From [Erwinia] mediterraneensis (lineage in GTDB: Bacteria; Pseudomonadota; Gammaproteobacteria; Enterobacterales; Enterobacteriaceae), in assembly GCF_900604315.1 (NCBI RefSeq), contig NZ_LR026978.1, positions 3,093,996 through 3,157,995 of the forward strand: DNA of 64,000 nt, given 5' to 3'. How positions within the stretch are numbered: the first letter of the stretch is position 1; every line of letters begins with the position of its first letter. Under the pieces are notes generated by a model. That model saw only the letters and a program-made list of their open reading frames with translations, made no database searches and had not been told where the DNA came from. The translations under genes and the position numbers were made by a program. Positions 10,637 through 21,749 of this stretch are shown here, piece by piece.

Positions 10637-10671
10637 AGTATAGGCGCAGCGAGCTAAACAGCAGGTTAACG
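10637..10671 (-). promoter_or_regulatory. PhoP-box promoter of phoPQ
   Basis: Read on the minus strand: CGTTAA-CCTGC-TGTTTA (10671 down to 10655), the tandem hexamer with 5-base spacing of a PhoP box, then 12 bases, then TATACT (10642-10637) as a -10. This is the known geometry of PhoP-activated promoters, where the box replaces the -35. The phoP leader would be about 35 nt with SD GAAGG. Read by eye from sequence. Confidence 0.7.
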
Positions 10672-10695
10672 CAGGCCGACATCTTGCCGGCCTGC
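10671..10695 (-). terminator. Hairpin after purB
   Basis: GCAGGCCG (10671-10678) pairs with CGGCCTGC (10688-10695). It lies 7 bases beyond the purB stop and abuts the PhoP box, so the purB end and the phoP promoter are packed together. Confidence 0.55.
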
Positions 10696-10702
10696 CGCAG
10701 AC

Positions 10703-12761
<2,059 letters not shown>

Positions 12762-12795
12762 GGTTACTCCTGTATACGCATCGGCAGCGCCGACC

Positions 12796-13908
12796 TTATG
12801 CAGCGACCCACGGCAGGCGCTGTTCAATAATGCCGCCGCCGAGGCAGACATCGTCAAGATAAAACACGGCAGACTGGCCGGGGGTAACGGCGGCGACCGG
12901 TTCAGAAAAACGCACTTCAATGCGATCGGCATCCAGGGGAATAATTTCACATGGAATGTCGTTCTGGCGGTAACGGGTTTTTACCGTACAGCGCAGCGGT
13001 GCCGTTAATGGCTCACGGTCGACCCAGTGCAGCTGCTGGGCAATCAGCCCTACGGACATCAGACGCGGGTGGTTCGCCCCCTGCGCCACAATCAGACGAT
13101 TGCGCGCCACGTCTTTGTCGACCACATACCAGGGATCGTCATTACTCTCTTTCAGGCCGCCAATACCCAGCCCTTTACGCTGGCCGAGGGTGTGGTACAT
13201 CAGCCCCTGATGTTCGCCAATCACCTTGCCTTCCACCGTCTCAATCTCGCCCGGCTGAGCAGGCAGATAGCGTCCAAGGAAATCACGGAATTTACGTTCG
13301 CCGATAAAGCAGATGCCGGTAGAGTCTTTTTTCTTCGCGGTGACCAGATCCAGCTGTTCAGCGATACGGCGCACTTCCGGTTTTTCCAGTTCACCGACCG
13401 GGAACAGGCTCTGCGCCACCTGCTGATGGCTCAGGGTGTAAAGGAAATAGCTCTGATCTTTGTTGCTATCGAGGCCACGTAACAGGCGACTTTTACCTGC
13501 CACATCCTGACGACGCACATAATGGCCGGTCGCAATGAAATCCGCGCCGAGATCTTCTGCCGCGAATTCCAGAAAGGCTTTAAATTTGATCTCTTTATTG
13601 CAGAGAATATCGGGATTGGGCGTGCGTCCGGCTTTATACTCTTCGAGAAAGTGCTCAAAGACATTATCCCAGTACTCGGCGGCAAAATTGACCTTATGCA
13701 ATTTAATGCCGAGCTTGTCGCACACTGCCTGCGCATCCGCCAGATCGTCCGCGGCGGTACAATACTCCTCGCCGTCGTCTTCCTCCCAGTTCTTCATGAA
13801 CAGGCCCTCCACCTGATAGCCCTGCTGCTGCAGTAACCAGGCGGAAACGGAAGAATCGACGCCGCCGGACATACCGACGATCACTTTTTTCTGGCTGTTG
13901 TCAGACAT
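12796..13908 (-). CDS. mnmA: tRNA-specific 2-thiouridylase MnmA
   Basis: Inserts sulfur at C2 of the wobble uridine of tRNA-Lys, -Glu and -Gln, receiving sulfur from the Tus relay. 370 residues. PP-loop [13 protein letters not shown] (ATP), first catalytic cysteine in [12 protein letters not shown], second cysteine in [13 protein letters not shown], and the C-terminal beta-barrel domain ending [14 protein letters not shown]. First gene of the mnmA-hflD-purB operon; nudJ ends 42 bp upstream of its start. Confidence 0.95.
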   Translation of the reverse strand: MSDNSQKKVIVGMSGGVDSSVSAWLLQQQGYQVEGLFMKNWEEDDGEEYCTAADDLADAQAVCDKLGIKLHKVNFAAEYWDNVFEHFLEEYKAGRTPNPDILCNKEIKFKAFLEFAAEDLGADFIATGHYVRRQDVAGKSRLLRGLDSNKDQSYFLYTLSHQQVAQSLFPVGELEKPEVRRIAEQLDLVTAKKKDSTGICFIGERKFRDFLGRYLPAQPGEIETVEGKVIGEHQGLMYHTLGQRKGLGIGGLKESNDDPWYVVDKDVARNRLIVAQGANHPRLMSVGLIAQQLHWVDREPLTAPLRCTVKTRYRQNDIPCEIIPLDADRIEVRFSEPVAAVTPGQSAVFYLDDVCLGGGIIEQRLPWVAA

Positions 13909-13950
13909 GACACACTCACAATTAGTATAAAAAACTGGCGGCGCATTCTA

Positions 13951-14424
13951 TCACGCGTCCTGGATGCGTGCACCCTCATGAAACGGCCACTGGAACGCGC
14001 TGATAATCTGTAACGGGTAACGTACGCCACTCTGCCACAGACGTACGCTCTCGGCGACCAGCGGCGAACGCAGGTTATCTGCCTGCAAAATCGCTTCTGG
14101 CGTCAGCCACCAGCAGCGATCGATATCGCTATCCTGGGGCGTTGTGGGCGCTCTGGTTGCCAGATCGAGCGCAAACAGAAACCGCACAAAAGGTGTATTA
14201 TCCGGGGCGATCCACTGCTGTACGCCCAGAAAATGCTGAACAGCGGCGCGGATGCCGGTCTCTTCCCACAATTCACGCTGTGCGGCCTGCAACAGGGTTT
14301 CATTCGCTTCCAGATGTCCGGCAGGTTGATTCAGGGTAGGGCGACCCTTCACGCGTTCTTCTACCACTAACAGATGACCTTCCGCCTGAACAATACAGGC
14401 GACGGTGACATGCGGTTTAAACAT
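13951..14424 (-). CDS. nudJ: Nudix phosphohydrolase NudJ
   Basis: Cytoplasmic Nudix hydrolase; the E. coli enzyme releases HMP from its pyrophosphate and hydrolyses nucleoside di- and triphosphates. 157 residues with a Nudix box reading [20 protein letters not shown] then TGI, whose REXXEE glutamates coordinate Mg2+. N-terminus [20 protein letters not shown] is typical. Lies between rluE and mnmA as in E. coli, same strand; a GGAGGAACG SD precedes the ATG. Confidence 0.93.
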   Translation of the reverse strand: MFKPHVTVACIVQAEGHLLVVEERVKGRPTLNQPAGHLEANETLLQAAQRELWEETGIRAAVQHFLGVQQWIAPDNTPFVRFLFALDLATRAPTTPQDSDIDRCWWLTPEAILQADNLRSPLVAESVRLWQSGVRYPLQIISAFQWPFHEGARIQDA

Positions 14425-14473
14425 CGTTCCTCCCTAAGCATTAACCTGTCGTTATCGATAGCTGTGACACTGC

Positions 14474-15100
14474 TTACAGCCGATCGCTGATATCGCGCCA
14501 TTCGCCGGGTGCCAGATTCTCCAGCATCATGGAGCCCATGGCATAGCGGATCAAGCGTAATGTCGGAAAGCCAATATGGGCCGTCATGCGGCGCACCTGA
14601 CGGTTGCGGCCTTCATAAAGCGTGATTTTCAGCCAGCGATCAGGAATATTTTTCCGCTCGCGGATAGGGGGCTGGCGCGGCCAGAGCCAGGCGGGCTCCG
14701 CCACTTTTTCTACGCCAGCTGGCAGCGTTGGGCCATCTTTCAGAGTAACGCCATCACGCAGCCGCTGCAGATCCGCTTCCTGCGGGTCACCTTCTACCTG
14801 AACGTAATAGATTTTACCGGTCCGTTTGCCCGGCTGGGTGAGCTTTGCCTGCAGCGCACCGTCATTGGTCAGCACCATCAGGCCTTCGCTGTCGCGGTCG
14901 AGGCGGCCTGCGGCATAGACATCCGTCACCGGAATAAAATCTTTCAGTGTGCGGCGGCCTGCCTCATCGGTGAACTGCGGCAGTACATCAAAGGGTTTGT
15001 TAAATAAAATAACACGACGCGGGACGACCGGACGCGGTGTGGCGCGCGGGGCGCGGCTGAATCGTTTATCCTGGTGAATTCGCTGAGAAGTTTTACGCAT
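14474..15100 (-). CDS. rluE: 23S rRNA pseudouridine(2457) synthase RluE
   Basis: Converts U2457 of 23S rRNA to pseudouridine. RsuA-family core without an S4 domain: [20 protein letters not shown], catalytic Asp in [25 protein letters not shown], and [23 protein letters not shown] at 15100 ([10 protein letters not shown]) chosen over a TTG seven codons upstream, because the basic leader fits the family; neither has a good SD. Divergent from icd, 131 bp apart. Confidence 0.93.
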   Translation of the reverse strand: MRKTSQRIHQDKRFSRAPRATPRPVVPRRVILFNKPFDVLPQFTDEAGRRTLKDFIPVTDVYAAGRLDRDSEGLMVLTNDGALQAKLTQPGKRTGKIYYVQVEGDPQEADLQRLRDGVTLKDGPTLPAGVEKVAEPAWLWPRQPPIRERKNIPDRWLKITLYEGRNRQVRRMTAHIGFPTLRLIRYAMGSMMLENLAPGEWRDISDRL

Positions 15101-15231
15101 AGGCTTTGCAGTGAGAAACAATCAGCGCATTATAACGCGAAACTGCGGTGATTGGCGCGGCGGAAATATTCAAGTAGTATTGACGCGCATCTTACAAATC
15201 ATTAACAAAAAATCGCTCGAAGGAGAGGTTA

Positions 15232-16482
15232 ATGGAAAGCAAAGTAGTTGTTCCGGCGGAAGGTCAAAAAATCACCCTGGATCAGGGAAAACTGGTCGTG
15301 CCCAATAACCCGATCATCCCTTACATCGAAGGTGACGGTATTGGTGTTGACGTTTCCCCTGTGATGCTGAAGGTGGTTGATGCCGCTGTGAAGAAAGCCT
15401 ACAACGGCGAGCGAAAAATTTCCTGGATGGAAATTTACACCGGTGAAAAGTCTGTAGAACTCTATGGTCAGGATGTCTGGCTGCCGCAAGAAACCCTCGA
15501 CTTAATCAAAGAATATCGCGTTGCCATTAAAGGCCCGCTGACTACTCCAGTAGGTGGCGGTATCCGTTCACTGAACGTGGCACTGCGTCAGCAGCTGGAT
15601 CTTTACGTTTGTCTGCGCCCGGTCCGTTACTACAAAGGTACGCCGAGCCCGGTAAAACGTCCGGAAGATACTGACATGGTAATTTTCCGTGAGAACTCCG
15701 AAGATATCTATGCGGGTATCGAGTGGAAAGCGGGTACGCCGGAAGCGGACAAAGTGATCAAGTTCCTGCGCGAAGAGATGGGCGTGAAGAAAATTCGCTT
15801 CCCGGAACAGTGCGGTATCGGTGTGAAGCCGTGTTCAGAAGAGGGCACCAAACGTCTGGTGCGCGCAGCGGTAGAATACACTATCACCAACGATCGTGAT
15901 TCGCTGACGCTGGTACACAAAGGCAACATCATGAAGTTCACCGAAGGTTCTTTCAAAGACTGGGGTTACCAGCTGGTAAAAGAAGAGTTTGGTGGTGAAC
16001 TGATTGACGGTGGCCCGTGGATGAAGTTCAAAAACCCGAACACCGGCAAAGAGATCATCGTTAAAGATGTCATCGCCGATGCGTTCCTGCAGCAGATCCT
16101 GCTGCGTCCGGCAGAGTATGACGTTATCGCCTGTATGAACCTGAATGGTGACTACATCTCTGATGCCCTGGCGGCGCAGGTTGGCGGTATCGGTATTGCA
16201 CCGGGCGCTAACATTGGTGATGAGTGCGCGCTGTTTGAAGCAACGCACGGTACGGCACCGAAATATGCGGGTCAGGATAAAGTGAACCCGGGTTCAGTGA
16301 TCCTTTCCGCAGAAATGATGCTGCGTCACATGGAGTGGTTCGAAGCGGCTGATCTGATCGTGAAAGGCATGGAAGGCGCTATCGCCAACAAAACTGTGAC
16401 TTACGATTTCGAACGCCTGATGGATGGCGCTAAACTGCTGAAATGTTCAGAGTTTGGTGACGCGATCATCGAAAACATGTAA
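15232..16482 (+). CDS. icd: Isocitrate dehydrogenase (NADP+)
   Basis: TCA-cycle enzyme that oxidises isocitrate to 2-oxoglutarate and CO2, producing NADPH. 416 residues, the same length as E. coli Icd. IEGDGIGVD near the N-terminus, [16 protein letters not shown] with the AceK-phosphorylated serine, [14 protein letters not shown], and [27 protein letters not shown] are all intact. SD AAGGAGAGG precedes the ATG. The 3' end of icd is an established integration site for phage 21 and the e14 element in E. coli; here the gene is complete and is the last recognisable core gene. Confidence 0.97.
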   Translation: MESKVVVPAEGQKITLDQGKLVVPNNPIIPYIEGDGIGVDVSPVMLKVVDAAVKKAYNGERKISWMEIYTGEKSVELYGQDVWLPQETLDLIKEYRVAIKGPLTTPVGGGIRSLNVALRQQLDLYVCLRPVRYYKGTPSPVKRPEDTDMVIFRENSEDIYAGIEWKAGTPEADKVIKFLREEMGVKKIRFPEQCGIGVKPCSEEGTKRLVRAAVEYTITNDRDSLTLVHKGNIMKFTEGSFKDWGYQLVKEEFGGELIDGGPWMKFKNPNTGKEIIVKDVIADAFLQQILLRPAEYDVIACMNLNGDYISDALAAQVGGIGIAPGANIGDECALFEATHGTAPKYAGQDKVNPGSVILSAEMMLRHMEWFEAADLIVKGMEGAIANKTVTYDFERLMDGAKLLKCSEFGDAIIENM

Positions 16483-16506
16483 TTCGGGTTTTAGCGGATT
16501 ACCCTA

Positions 16507-16534
16507 ACGGGAGCCTGTGGGCTCCCGTTTTTTT
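16507..16534 (+). terminator. Rho-independent terminator of icd
   Basis: ACGGGAGCC (16507-16515) pairs with GGCTCCCGT (16520-16528) with a 4-base loop, followed by a run of seven Ts. Classic intrinsic terminator 25 bp after the icd stop. Confidence 0.9.
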
Positions 16535-17366
16535 ATTGCCAGCTTAAAACCACGTCCTGCGGGCGTGGTCATCAATACGTTTTGGCTCTGCCTTATCGTC
16601 TCTGGATTTGGATCTTACGGAACAGGCAGAGACTGCTTTTTAAGGTTTTTGGTACACCCCTATGGGGTGCAATCAAAGCCGCCTTCTATGAAGGCGGATT
16701 TTTACTAATGAGCTGACGATTATCAAAATTTTATCAAAACAGGTTGTTAAAATGAGGCTAAAGTGAGTTCGTTCAATATAACAAAGCCGAAAATGGTCTT
16801 TGTTTTTTTATTTTTTATGTTTTTACTTGCCCTGTTTTTCATTGGAAATCTTAATTATTTGTTTTTTCCACTATATCTGAGCGTATTTTTTTGGAGGTGC
16901 CATTTATTATTCTGTTTTAAATCAAGCTGCTAATCACTTTTAATGAAGCGAAATTTTTATTACCTACAAACGACCTGGTGAGTTCAGCAAGTCGCTCAAT
17001 ATTTTCAGCTACCTTCTCTCATCTTTTGATTAAATCTTGATGGCCTTTATAGCAGCCAGAACTCTGACAGACAGAGTGACCAGGCGCTGCCGCCCGTCAA
17101 TAACCTGATGTTGATAATGCTCTTTTGATGCAGAACTATGTAACCCATATGGTGAAATCCTGCATCAAATGCATTGAAATCGCTCCATAGAGCCTCCCAT
17201 TACTCTGGAGCCCAGGCGTAGTCCTGCTGAGATCCCGGGGCAATATATTTGTTTGAGCCTCAACATGGCCGCCGAATCCCGGCCAGGCCATGAAAAGTTA
17301 ATAAACAATAATAAAGGAGTTCCCCGGAAGACATTTTCTCCCGCCGGTGAGGCGTAGAGAGCAGTA
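16535..17366. other. Intergenic stretch after icd; hairpins and AT-rich DNA, no supported gene
   Basis: About 830 bp. The first 170 bp hold several hairpins (CACCCC/GGGGTG at 16655-16669 and a terminator at 16679-16703) and could be a small RNA or gene remnant. The next 300 bp are strongly AT-rich. A 69-codon TTG-initiated minus-strand frame next to the downstream gene has no recognisable similarity and is not called. No tRNA and no repeat of the icd 3' end was seen. Confidence 0.5.
16679..16703 (+). terminator. Intrinsic terminator, orphan
   Basis: CCGCCTT (16679-16685), 5-base loop, AAGGCGG (16691-16697), then ATTTTT. No gene ends just upstream; the icd terminator is 145 bp away. It may end a small RNA or be left from a lost gene. 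Confidence 0.65.
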
Positions 17367-18359
17367 TTATCCAATAGTTACAACGATTTTACCTACCTGA
17401 CCATTTGCTTCCATATAGCGATGCGCATCTGCAATATCTTCGAGCCTGAAGGTTTTATCAATTACCGGTTTCAGTTTGCCGGAACGCAGGCCTTCTGTGA
17501 CGAAGGTTTTCGCACGCGCCATTTTTTCCGGGTCGGTAGTAATTTCGAACAGCTCATAGCCGCGTAGCGTGAGATGTTTACCAAGAATATCGAATACAGG
17601 CACAAGCATGTCACGGCTGTCGAGCGCTCCGTACTGAAAGAACATGCCTTGTGGGGCCATGATTTTAGTCAGCTTCGCAACATCCGGGCCGCCAACAGGA
17701 TCAAAAACAATATGGGCACCTTCACCATCCGTCACCCGGTTAATTTCAGCTACCATATCCTGGTCCGCAGTAGCGATAACAGCGGCAGCCCCCGCTTTTA
17801 GAAGCATTTCGCGTTTTTCGCTGGTGCGGGTCAGGGCAACAGGTTTTGCACCTATCATGTTTGCTATCTGGATAGCTGCCAGCCCAACGCTGCTTGATGC
17901 TGCACGGATAACGACATTCTGACCAGCCTGCAGGTTACCGTACTCAACCAGCGCTCCGTATGCCGTTACGTACATCATCCAGCTTGCGGCGGCTTCCTCA
18001 AAGGAGAGGTTCTCAGGGTGTTTCACCACTGCGTGCACAGGTGCGTTAACCAGCTCACCATACATACCATATTCGTTAAACATGAAAGAAGGGATCACAC
18101 TGACCAAATCCCCTCTGGCAAACGTCCCGACATTTTCACCGACAGCCTCAACCACGCCAGCAGCTTCATAACCCAGGCGCGCCGGGAATTCGGGTTCAAT
18201 CACATACTGACCATTGCGGTACATAATTTCCGCGCGGTTAAGACCAATAGCATGTACGCGAATCTGGACTTCTCCGGCAGCTGGTGCAGGTACCTGTACA
18301 TCAGCAATTTCCAGAACCTCAGGACCACCGGTGCGGTTAAACGTAACAACTTTAGACAT
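17367..18359 (-). CDS. Zinc-independent MDR family oxidoreductase (quinone reductase-like)
   Basis: Medium-chain dehydrogenase/reductase of 330 residues. N-terminal GroES-like domain (VLEIADVQVPAPAAGEVQIRV... GYEAAGVVEAVGENV) and a Rossmann domain with nucleotide motif ASSSVGLAAIQIANMIGAKP. The catalytic-zinc cysteine of alcohol dehydrogenases is absent at the expected place (GLNRAEIMYRNGQY), so it is probably an NADPH:quinone or enone reductase of the zeta-crystallin type. SD GAGGTCT before the ATG. The LysR gene 146 bp upstream on the same strand is a plausible regulator. Substrate unknown. Confidence 0.85.
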   Translation of the reverse strand: MSKVVTFNRTGGPEVLEIADVQVPAPAAGEVQIRVHAIGLNRAEIMYRNGQYVIEPEFPARLGYEAAGVVEAVGENVGTFARGDLVSVIPSFMFNEYGMYGELVNAPVHAVVKHPENLSFEEAAASWMMYVTAYGALVEYGNLQAGQNVVIRAASSSVGLAAIQIANMIGAKPVALTRTSEKREMLLKAGAAAVIATADQDMVAEINRVTDGEGAHIVFDPVGGPDVAKLTKIMAPQGMFFQYGALDSRDMLVPVFDILGKHLTLRGYELFEITTDPEKMARAKTFVTEGLRSGKLKPVIDKTFRLEDIADAHRYMEANGQVGKIVVTIG

Positions 18360-18505
18360 ATTGAGACCTCGTCAGTTAGCGGTATACCTTGAATTGCGCG
18401 AAAGATATATGCGATTCATCTGCGCACAATCTACGTGGTTGTAACCGGAGTAAAAATAGCTGCTCAGGAACTTCAGTGTTATTTATCCAGTAACAATCAG
18501 CGGCC

Positions 18506-19408
18506 TCAGCTCATCTCTCTGGCAAAAATTTCACTGAACCAGTCGATAAATACACGCACCTGGGGGGAGAGATAGCGTCTGTCTGGATACATCACCGACA
18601 CGGTTTTAGAAACGGAGCGGTATTGCGTCAGGATTGCTTCAAGCTCACCGGAAGCAATATGCGGAGCAAGGGCAACATAAGAGGCCTGGATAATACCCAG
18701 ACCGGCCAGGCCGCAGGACAACAGAACATCGGAGTTATCTACCAGAATGCTGCTGGCAGGGCGCCGCGAAACAATCACACCATCCTCTATAAACTTCCAT
18801 TCCATTACGTCACGACTGTGCTCGCTGAAGAAGTTAACCGCCCGGTGTTGCTCCAGTTCTGCCAGTGTTTTCGGCCGCCCGTGTCGTTGCAGATAGGAAG
18901 GGGCAGCACAGGTGACCATCCTGATTTCTCCGAGACGTCTGGAAATAAAGCTTGAATCCTGTAGTTCGCCCAGACGCACCACGCAGTCCACGCCTTCGGT
19001 GATCAGATCGGTTTTTTTATCCGATGAAACCAGTACCACTTCAATATCAGGATATAGCGACTGAAATTCCATCAGGTGAGGAATAATGATGGCATGAGCC
19101 AGTGCCAGCGGAACATCAAGCTTGAGCCGTCCACGCGGGGGCAGGGTAGGTGAAAAATTGGCTATCATGTTATCAACTTCAGCCAGAACGTGTCTGGCCC
19201 GTTGATAAAAATCTTCGCCTTCAGCCGTAACGCTCAGCTTGCGGGTGGTACGGTGAATGAGTTTTACGCCGAGGTCATCCTCCAGCTGCTGTATCGCTTT
19301 ACTCACGGCAGGGCGGTGCAACTGCAGAATATCAGCAGCTTTGGTGAAGCTTCCTTGCTCAACAACCTGTATAAAAATACTTATATATTCAAATATGTTA
19401 GAACGCAT
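18506..19408 (-). CDS. LysR family transcriptional regulator
   Basis: 300 residues. N-terminal winged HTH (FIQVVEQGSFTKAADILQLHRPAVSKAIQQLEDDLGVKLIHRTTRKLSVTAEGEDFYQR, split across residues 10-70) and a C-terminal effector-binding domain of the CrgA/YafC-like subgroup. SD AAGG lies about 8 bases before the ATG. Same strand as, and upstream of, the MDR oxidoreductase, so regulation of that gene is likely but inferred. Effector unknown. Confidence 0.88.
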   Translation of the reverse strand: MRSNIFEYISIFIQVVEQGSFTKAADILQLHRPAVSKAIQQLEDDLGVKLIHRTTRKLSVTAEGEDFYQRARHVLAEVDNMIANFSPTLPPRGRLKLDVPLALAHAIIIPHLMEFQSLYPDIEVVLVSSDKKTDLITEGVDCVVRLGELQDSSFISRRLGEIRMVTCAAPSYLQRHGRPKTLAELEQHRAVNFFSEHSRDVMEWKFIEDGVIVSRRPASSILVDNSDVLLSCGLAGLGIIQASYVALAPHIASGELEAILTQYRSVSKTVSVMYPDRRYLSPQVRVFIDWFSEIFAREMS

Positions 19409-19825
19409 GGCACTACCTTAACATCCTCATCTGCCTGCCGCACCGGTCCGTTTTATCAGTTGGATTCGCTTATCTGACACCTGAAAGTATGTGCAGACGG
19501 GAAATTTATCATTGATCACGCTACGTTAACTCTGTCTTGTTGACTTCAGGCGGATAGAAAAGATCAAAAGTGGCGTGATTATAACTGAATTTCACAAGCC
19601 TGCTTCCAGGTTGCCGGGCTTCTGTGTCCGCTTCTGGCACTAAACGGACTTTTGTAGATGCTTATGTCTGCTATGAGCGAACAGCGGACCCAAAGCCGTT
19701 ACGATAATAAGAATTTCGTTGTACAACCGTTATGGTGACTCAGTTTGTCTGGTATACCTTTTGATGATGACATACTGACAGCTGATCAATTTTTAAATGC
19801 CCCTAAGGTCGTGACCAGAATAATA
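19409..19825. other. Intergenic stretch with a composite palindromic repeat
   Basis: 417 bp between the starts of a leftward LysR gene and the end of a leftward AraC gene. It holds the first two-hairpin copy of the GTCCGCT repeat (19626-19689) and presumably the LysR promoter. No gene seen. Confidence 0.6.
19626..19689 (+). repeat. Composite GTCCGCT palindromic repeat, copy 1
   Basis: Left hairpin at 19626-19649 (GTCCGCT, loop TCTGGCACT, AAACGGAC, slightly decayed) and right hairpin at 19666-19689 (GTCTGCT, ATGAGCGAAC, AGCGGAC), separated by 16 bp. Confidence 0.85.
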
Positions 19826-20752
19826 TTATTCAGGCCAGTATGATTCAGCTTTAACCTTTAACAAGTGACGTAAGCGATGAGCTTCTTTTTGGGGCGGGCA
19901 ACCAAAGAACCGGCTAAATTCTCTGCTGAATTGTGTCGGACTGACATAGCCAACCTTTAATGCGGCTTCGCTGGCGGTCACATTCCTTTTTACCATTAAG
20001 AAACGCGCCTGGTGCAACCTGATGGAAATCAGATACTGTTTTGGTGTTGTGCCTGTGAATGTCCTGAAATGGCGGTGAAAAGAAGGAGCGCTCATCCCGG
20101 CCACCTTCGCCAGCATATCAATGTCAATATTATCCATAAACCGGGTATGCATCGTACGGATAGCTGCAGCAATTTGCCTGAAATGCCCCTTTCCGGAGAG
20201 CGCAGCTCTTATTGAGGCTCCCTGAGTATCAATCAGTACATGATAATAAAGTTCTTTCAGAATACCCTGCCCCAAAATCCTGGCCTTCTCTTCATCAGAA
20301 AGTACTGTAAGAAGGCGATAAACCGTATCGGCCAGCTCTTCTCCCAGCGGGGTGGAAAACATTATTCCCGCCTTCTCAGTATCGTTTATGCCCCCTTCTC
20401 CCATTTCAATGAGTAATTCGGCAATGAGGGTGACATCAAGCGATACCGATATAGCCAGAAGAGGTTGCTCCTGGCTGGCAGTCGTCTGGCTGGTAAAAGG
20501 AAGAGGAACCGGGACAACCAGATAATGCCCGGCATCGTAGATAAATTCTCGTCCGCCCATCAAACCTGTTTTCTTTCCCTGCAGAACAATCACTATGCAC
20601 GGCTCATAAAGGACGGGCGTATGGGGCATAGACTCATTTACCCGTAACAGTTTGACCGCTTTCATACAGGTGCGTGAGTAGCCTTCATTCGGTGCAAGCG
20701 GCAGAAAGGCAGAAATCATTTTTCGCGTAAGTATTGAGGGAAATCCGGGCAC
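19826..20752 (-). CDS. AraC family transcriptional regulator
   Basis: 308 residues. An N-terminal AraC-type cupin domain (PVLYEPCIVIVLQGKKTGLMGGREF...GHYLVVPVPLPF) is followed by a C-terminal double-HTH AraC domain (LAKVAGMSAPSFHRHFRTFTG-TTPKQYL and VGYVSPTQFSREFSRFFG). GTG start chosen for its AGGGGG SD; an ATG 11 codons downstream is an alternative. Divergent from the three-gene SDR operon at 20911 with a 158-bp AT-rich gap, so it probably controls that operon. Inducer unknown. Confidence 0.88.
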   Translation of the reverse strand: MPGFPSILTRKMISAFLPLAPNEGYSRTCMKAVKLLRVNESMPHTPVLYEPCIVIVLQGKKTGLMGGREFIYDAGHYLVVPVPLPFTSQTTASQEQPLLAISVSLDVTLIAELLIEMGEGGINDTEKAGIMFSTPLGEELADTVYRLLTVLSDEEKARILGQGILKELYYHVLIDTQGASIRAALSGKGHFRQIAAAIRTMHTRFMDNIDIDMLAKVAGMSAPSFHRHFRTFTGTTPKQYLISIRLHQARFLMVKRNVTASEAALKVGYVSPTQFSREFSRFFGCPPQKEAHRLRHLLKVKAESYWPE

Positions 20753-20910
20753 TACACCCCCTGAAAATACGAAAGGATAATTTTTACGGATGAAAGCAGT
20801 TTACTAAAAGTAATTCTGAGAGAAAACGATAATGATTGTACAGTAAACAACATTGTTACGTTTATCTGCTCCTCATATCCTTTTAATCATAAAAGAAAGG
20901 AGGAGAGGTT

Positions 20911-21747
20911 ATGCAACGTCATTCTGAATCGAGGGTCTGGCTTATTACAGGAATTAGCCGTGGCCTGGGACTGACAATGGCAAAGGCGGTGCTATCCACC
21001 GGTGATAGCGTTGCCGGAATGACCCGTGATGGCAACGTTCCTTTTACATCTGAGAAGCTGCGGGTATTCAAATGGGATGCGGAAGAACAGGAATCGCAGC
21101 AGGCCCTTGTCAGTGATGTCCTGCAGCATTTTGGCAGGATAGACGAGCTCGAAAATAATGCAGGCTACGGTTTGCTGGGGCCAGTTGAGACAACATCTGA
21201 GGCGGATATTGCCCGCCTCTTCCAGGTTAACTTTCAGGTTAACTTTCATGCGCCCCTGCATCTGATACAGTCCGTGCTGCCCGTCATGCGTCGTCAGCGC
21301 AGCGGTCATATTCTTAATATCATGTCAGTCGCTGCTCTTGATCCGCTGCCCGGATCTGCTGTTTATGCTGCGGCGAAGTCTGCGCTTGATACCCTTTCGC
21401 ATGGCCTGGGACAGGAAACGTCGCCCTGGGGCATTTCGCTGACGTCTGTCGCACCCGGCGGATTTCGCACAGATTTTCTCTCCCCTTACTCAGTCAGCGT
21501 CGGATTGCAGGAGGCAGGCAGCTATCCCGCAGTAACTGAACAACTTAATCAGATGAAGCTGCGTCACGGCAGACAAGGCGGATGTCCGAAAAAAGCAGCC
21601 AGAATCATTATTGAAACCGTCAGCTCCCCCAGTCCTCCCCGGACACTGGTTCTGGGCGGGGATGCTTTTATCCGCACCAGAGAGTTTCAGTACCGGCTGA
21701 TGAATGAGATGACGCTCTGGCAACGTGACACAGCAATTGGGGAGTAA
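20911..21747 (+). CDS. SDR family oxidoreductase (first of three)
   Basis: Short-chain dehydrogenase/reductase of 278 residues: TGISRGLGLTMA cofactor motif, ENNAGYG, catalytic Ser in IMSVAAL and YAAAK. Odd points: the residue before NNAG, normally Val or Ile, is Glu (IDELENNAG), and residues QVNF are doubled by a perfect 12-bp tandem duplication (21223-21246), just after the NNAG region. Both changes could impair folding. A strong AAAGGAGGAGAGG SD precedes the ATG. The next SDR starts 2 bp after the stop, so the genes form an operon. Confidence 0.87.
   Translation: MQRHSESRVWLITGISRGLGLTMAKAVLSTGDSVAGMTRDGNVPFTSEKLRVFKWDAEEQESQQALVSDVLQHFGRIDELENNAGYGLLGPVETTSEADIARLFQVNFQVNFHAPLHLIQSVLPVMRRQRSGHILNIMSVAALDPLPGSAVYAAAKSALDTLSHGLGQETSPWGISLTSVAPGGFRTDFLSPYSVSVGLQEAGSYPAVTEQLNQMKLRHGRQGGCPKKAARIIIETVSSPSPPRTLVLGGDAFIRTREFQYRLMNEMTLWQRDTAIGE
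21223..21246 (+). repeat. 12-bp tandem duplication inside an SDR gene
   Basis: CAGGTTAACTTT occurs twice in a row and adds four residues (QVNF) without shifting the frame. A related protein would be expected to have the sequence once. Confidence 0.85.
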
Positions 21748-21749
21748 AA

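Noticed and set aside
15835..16482. Duplicate of the icd 3' end as a phage attachment site
   Set aside because: I looked for the last icd bases further downstream and saw no second copy in the window.
17165..17374. 69-codon minus-strand frame overlapping the end of the MDR gene
   Set aside because: TTG start without SD and no recognisable family.
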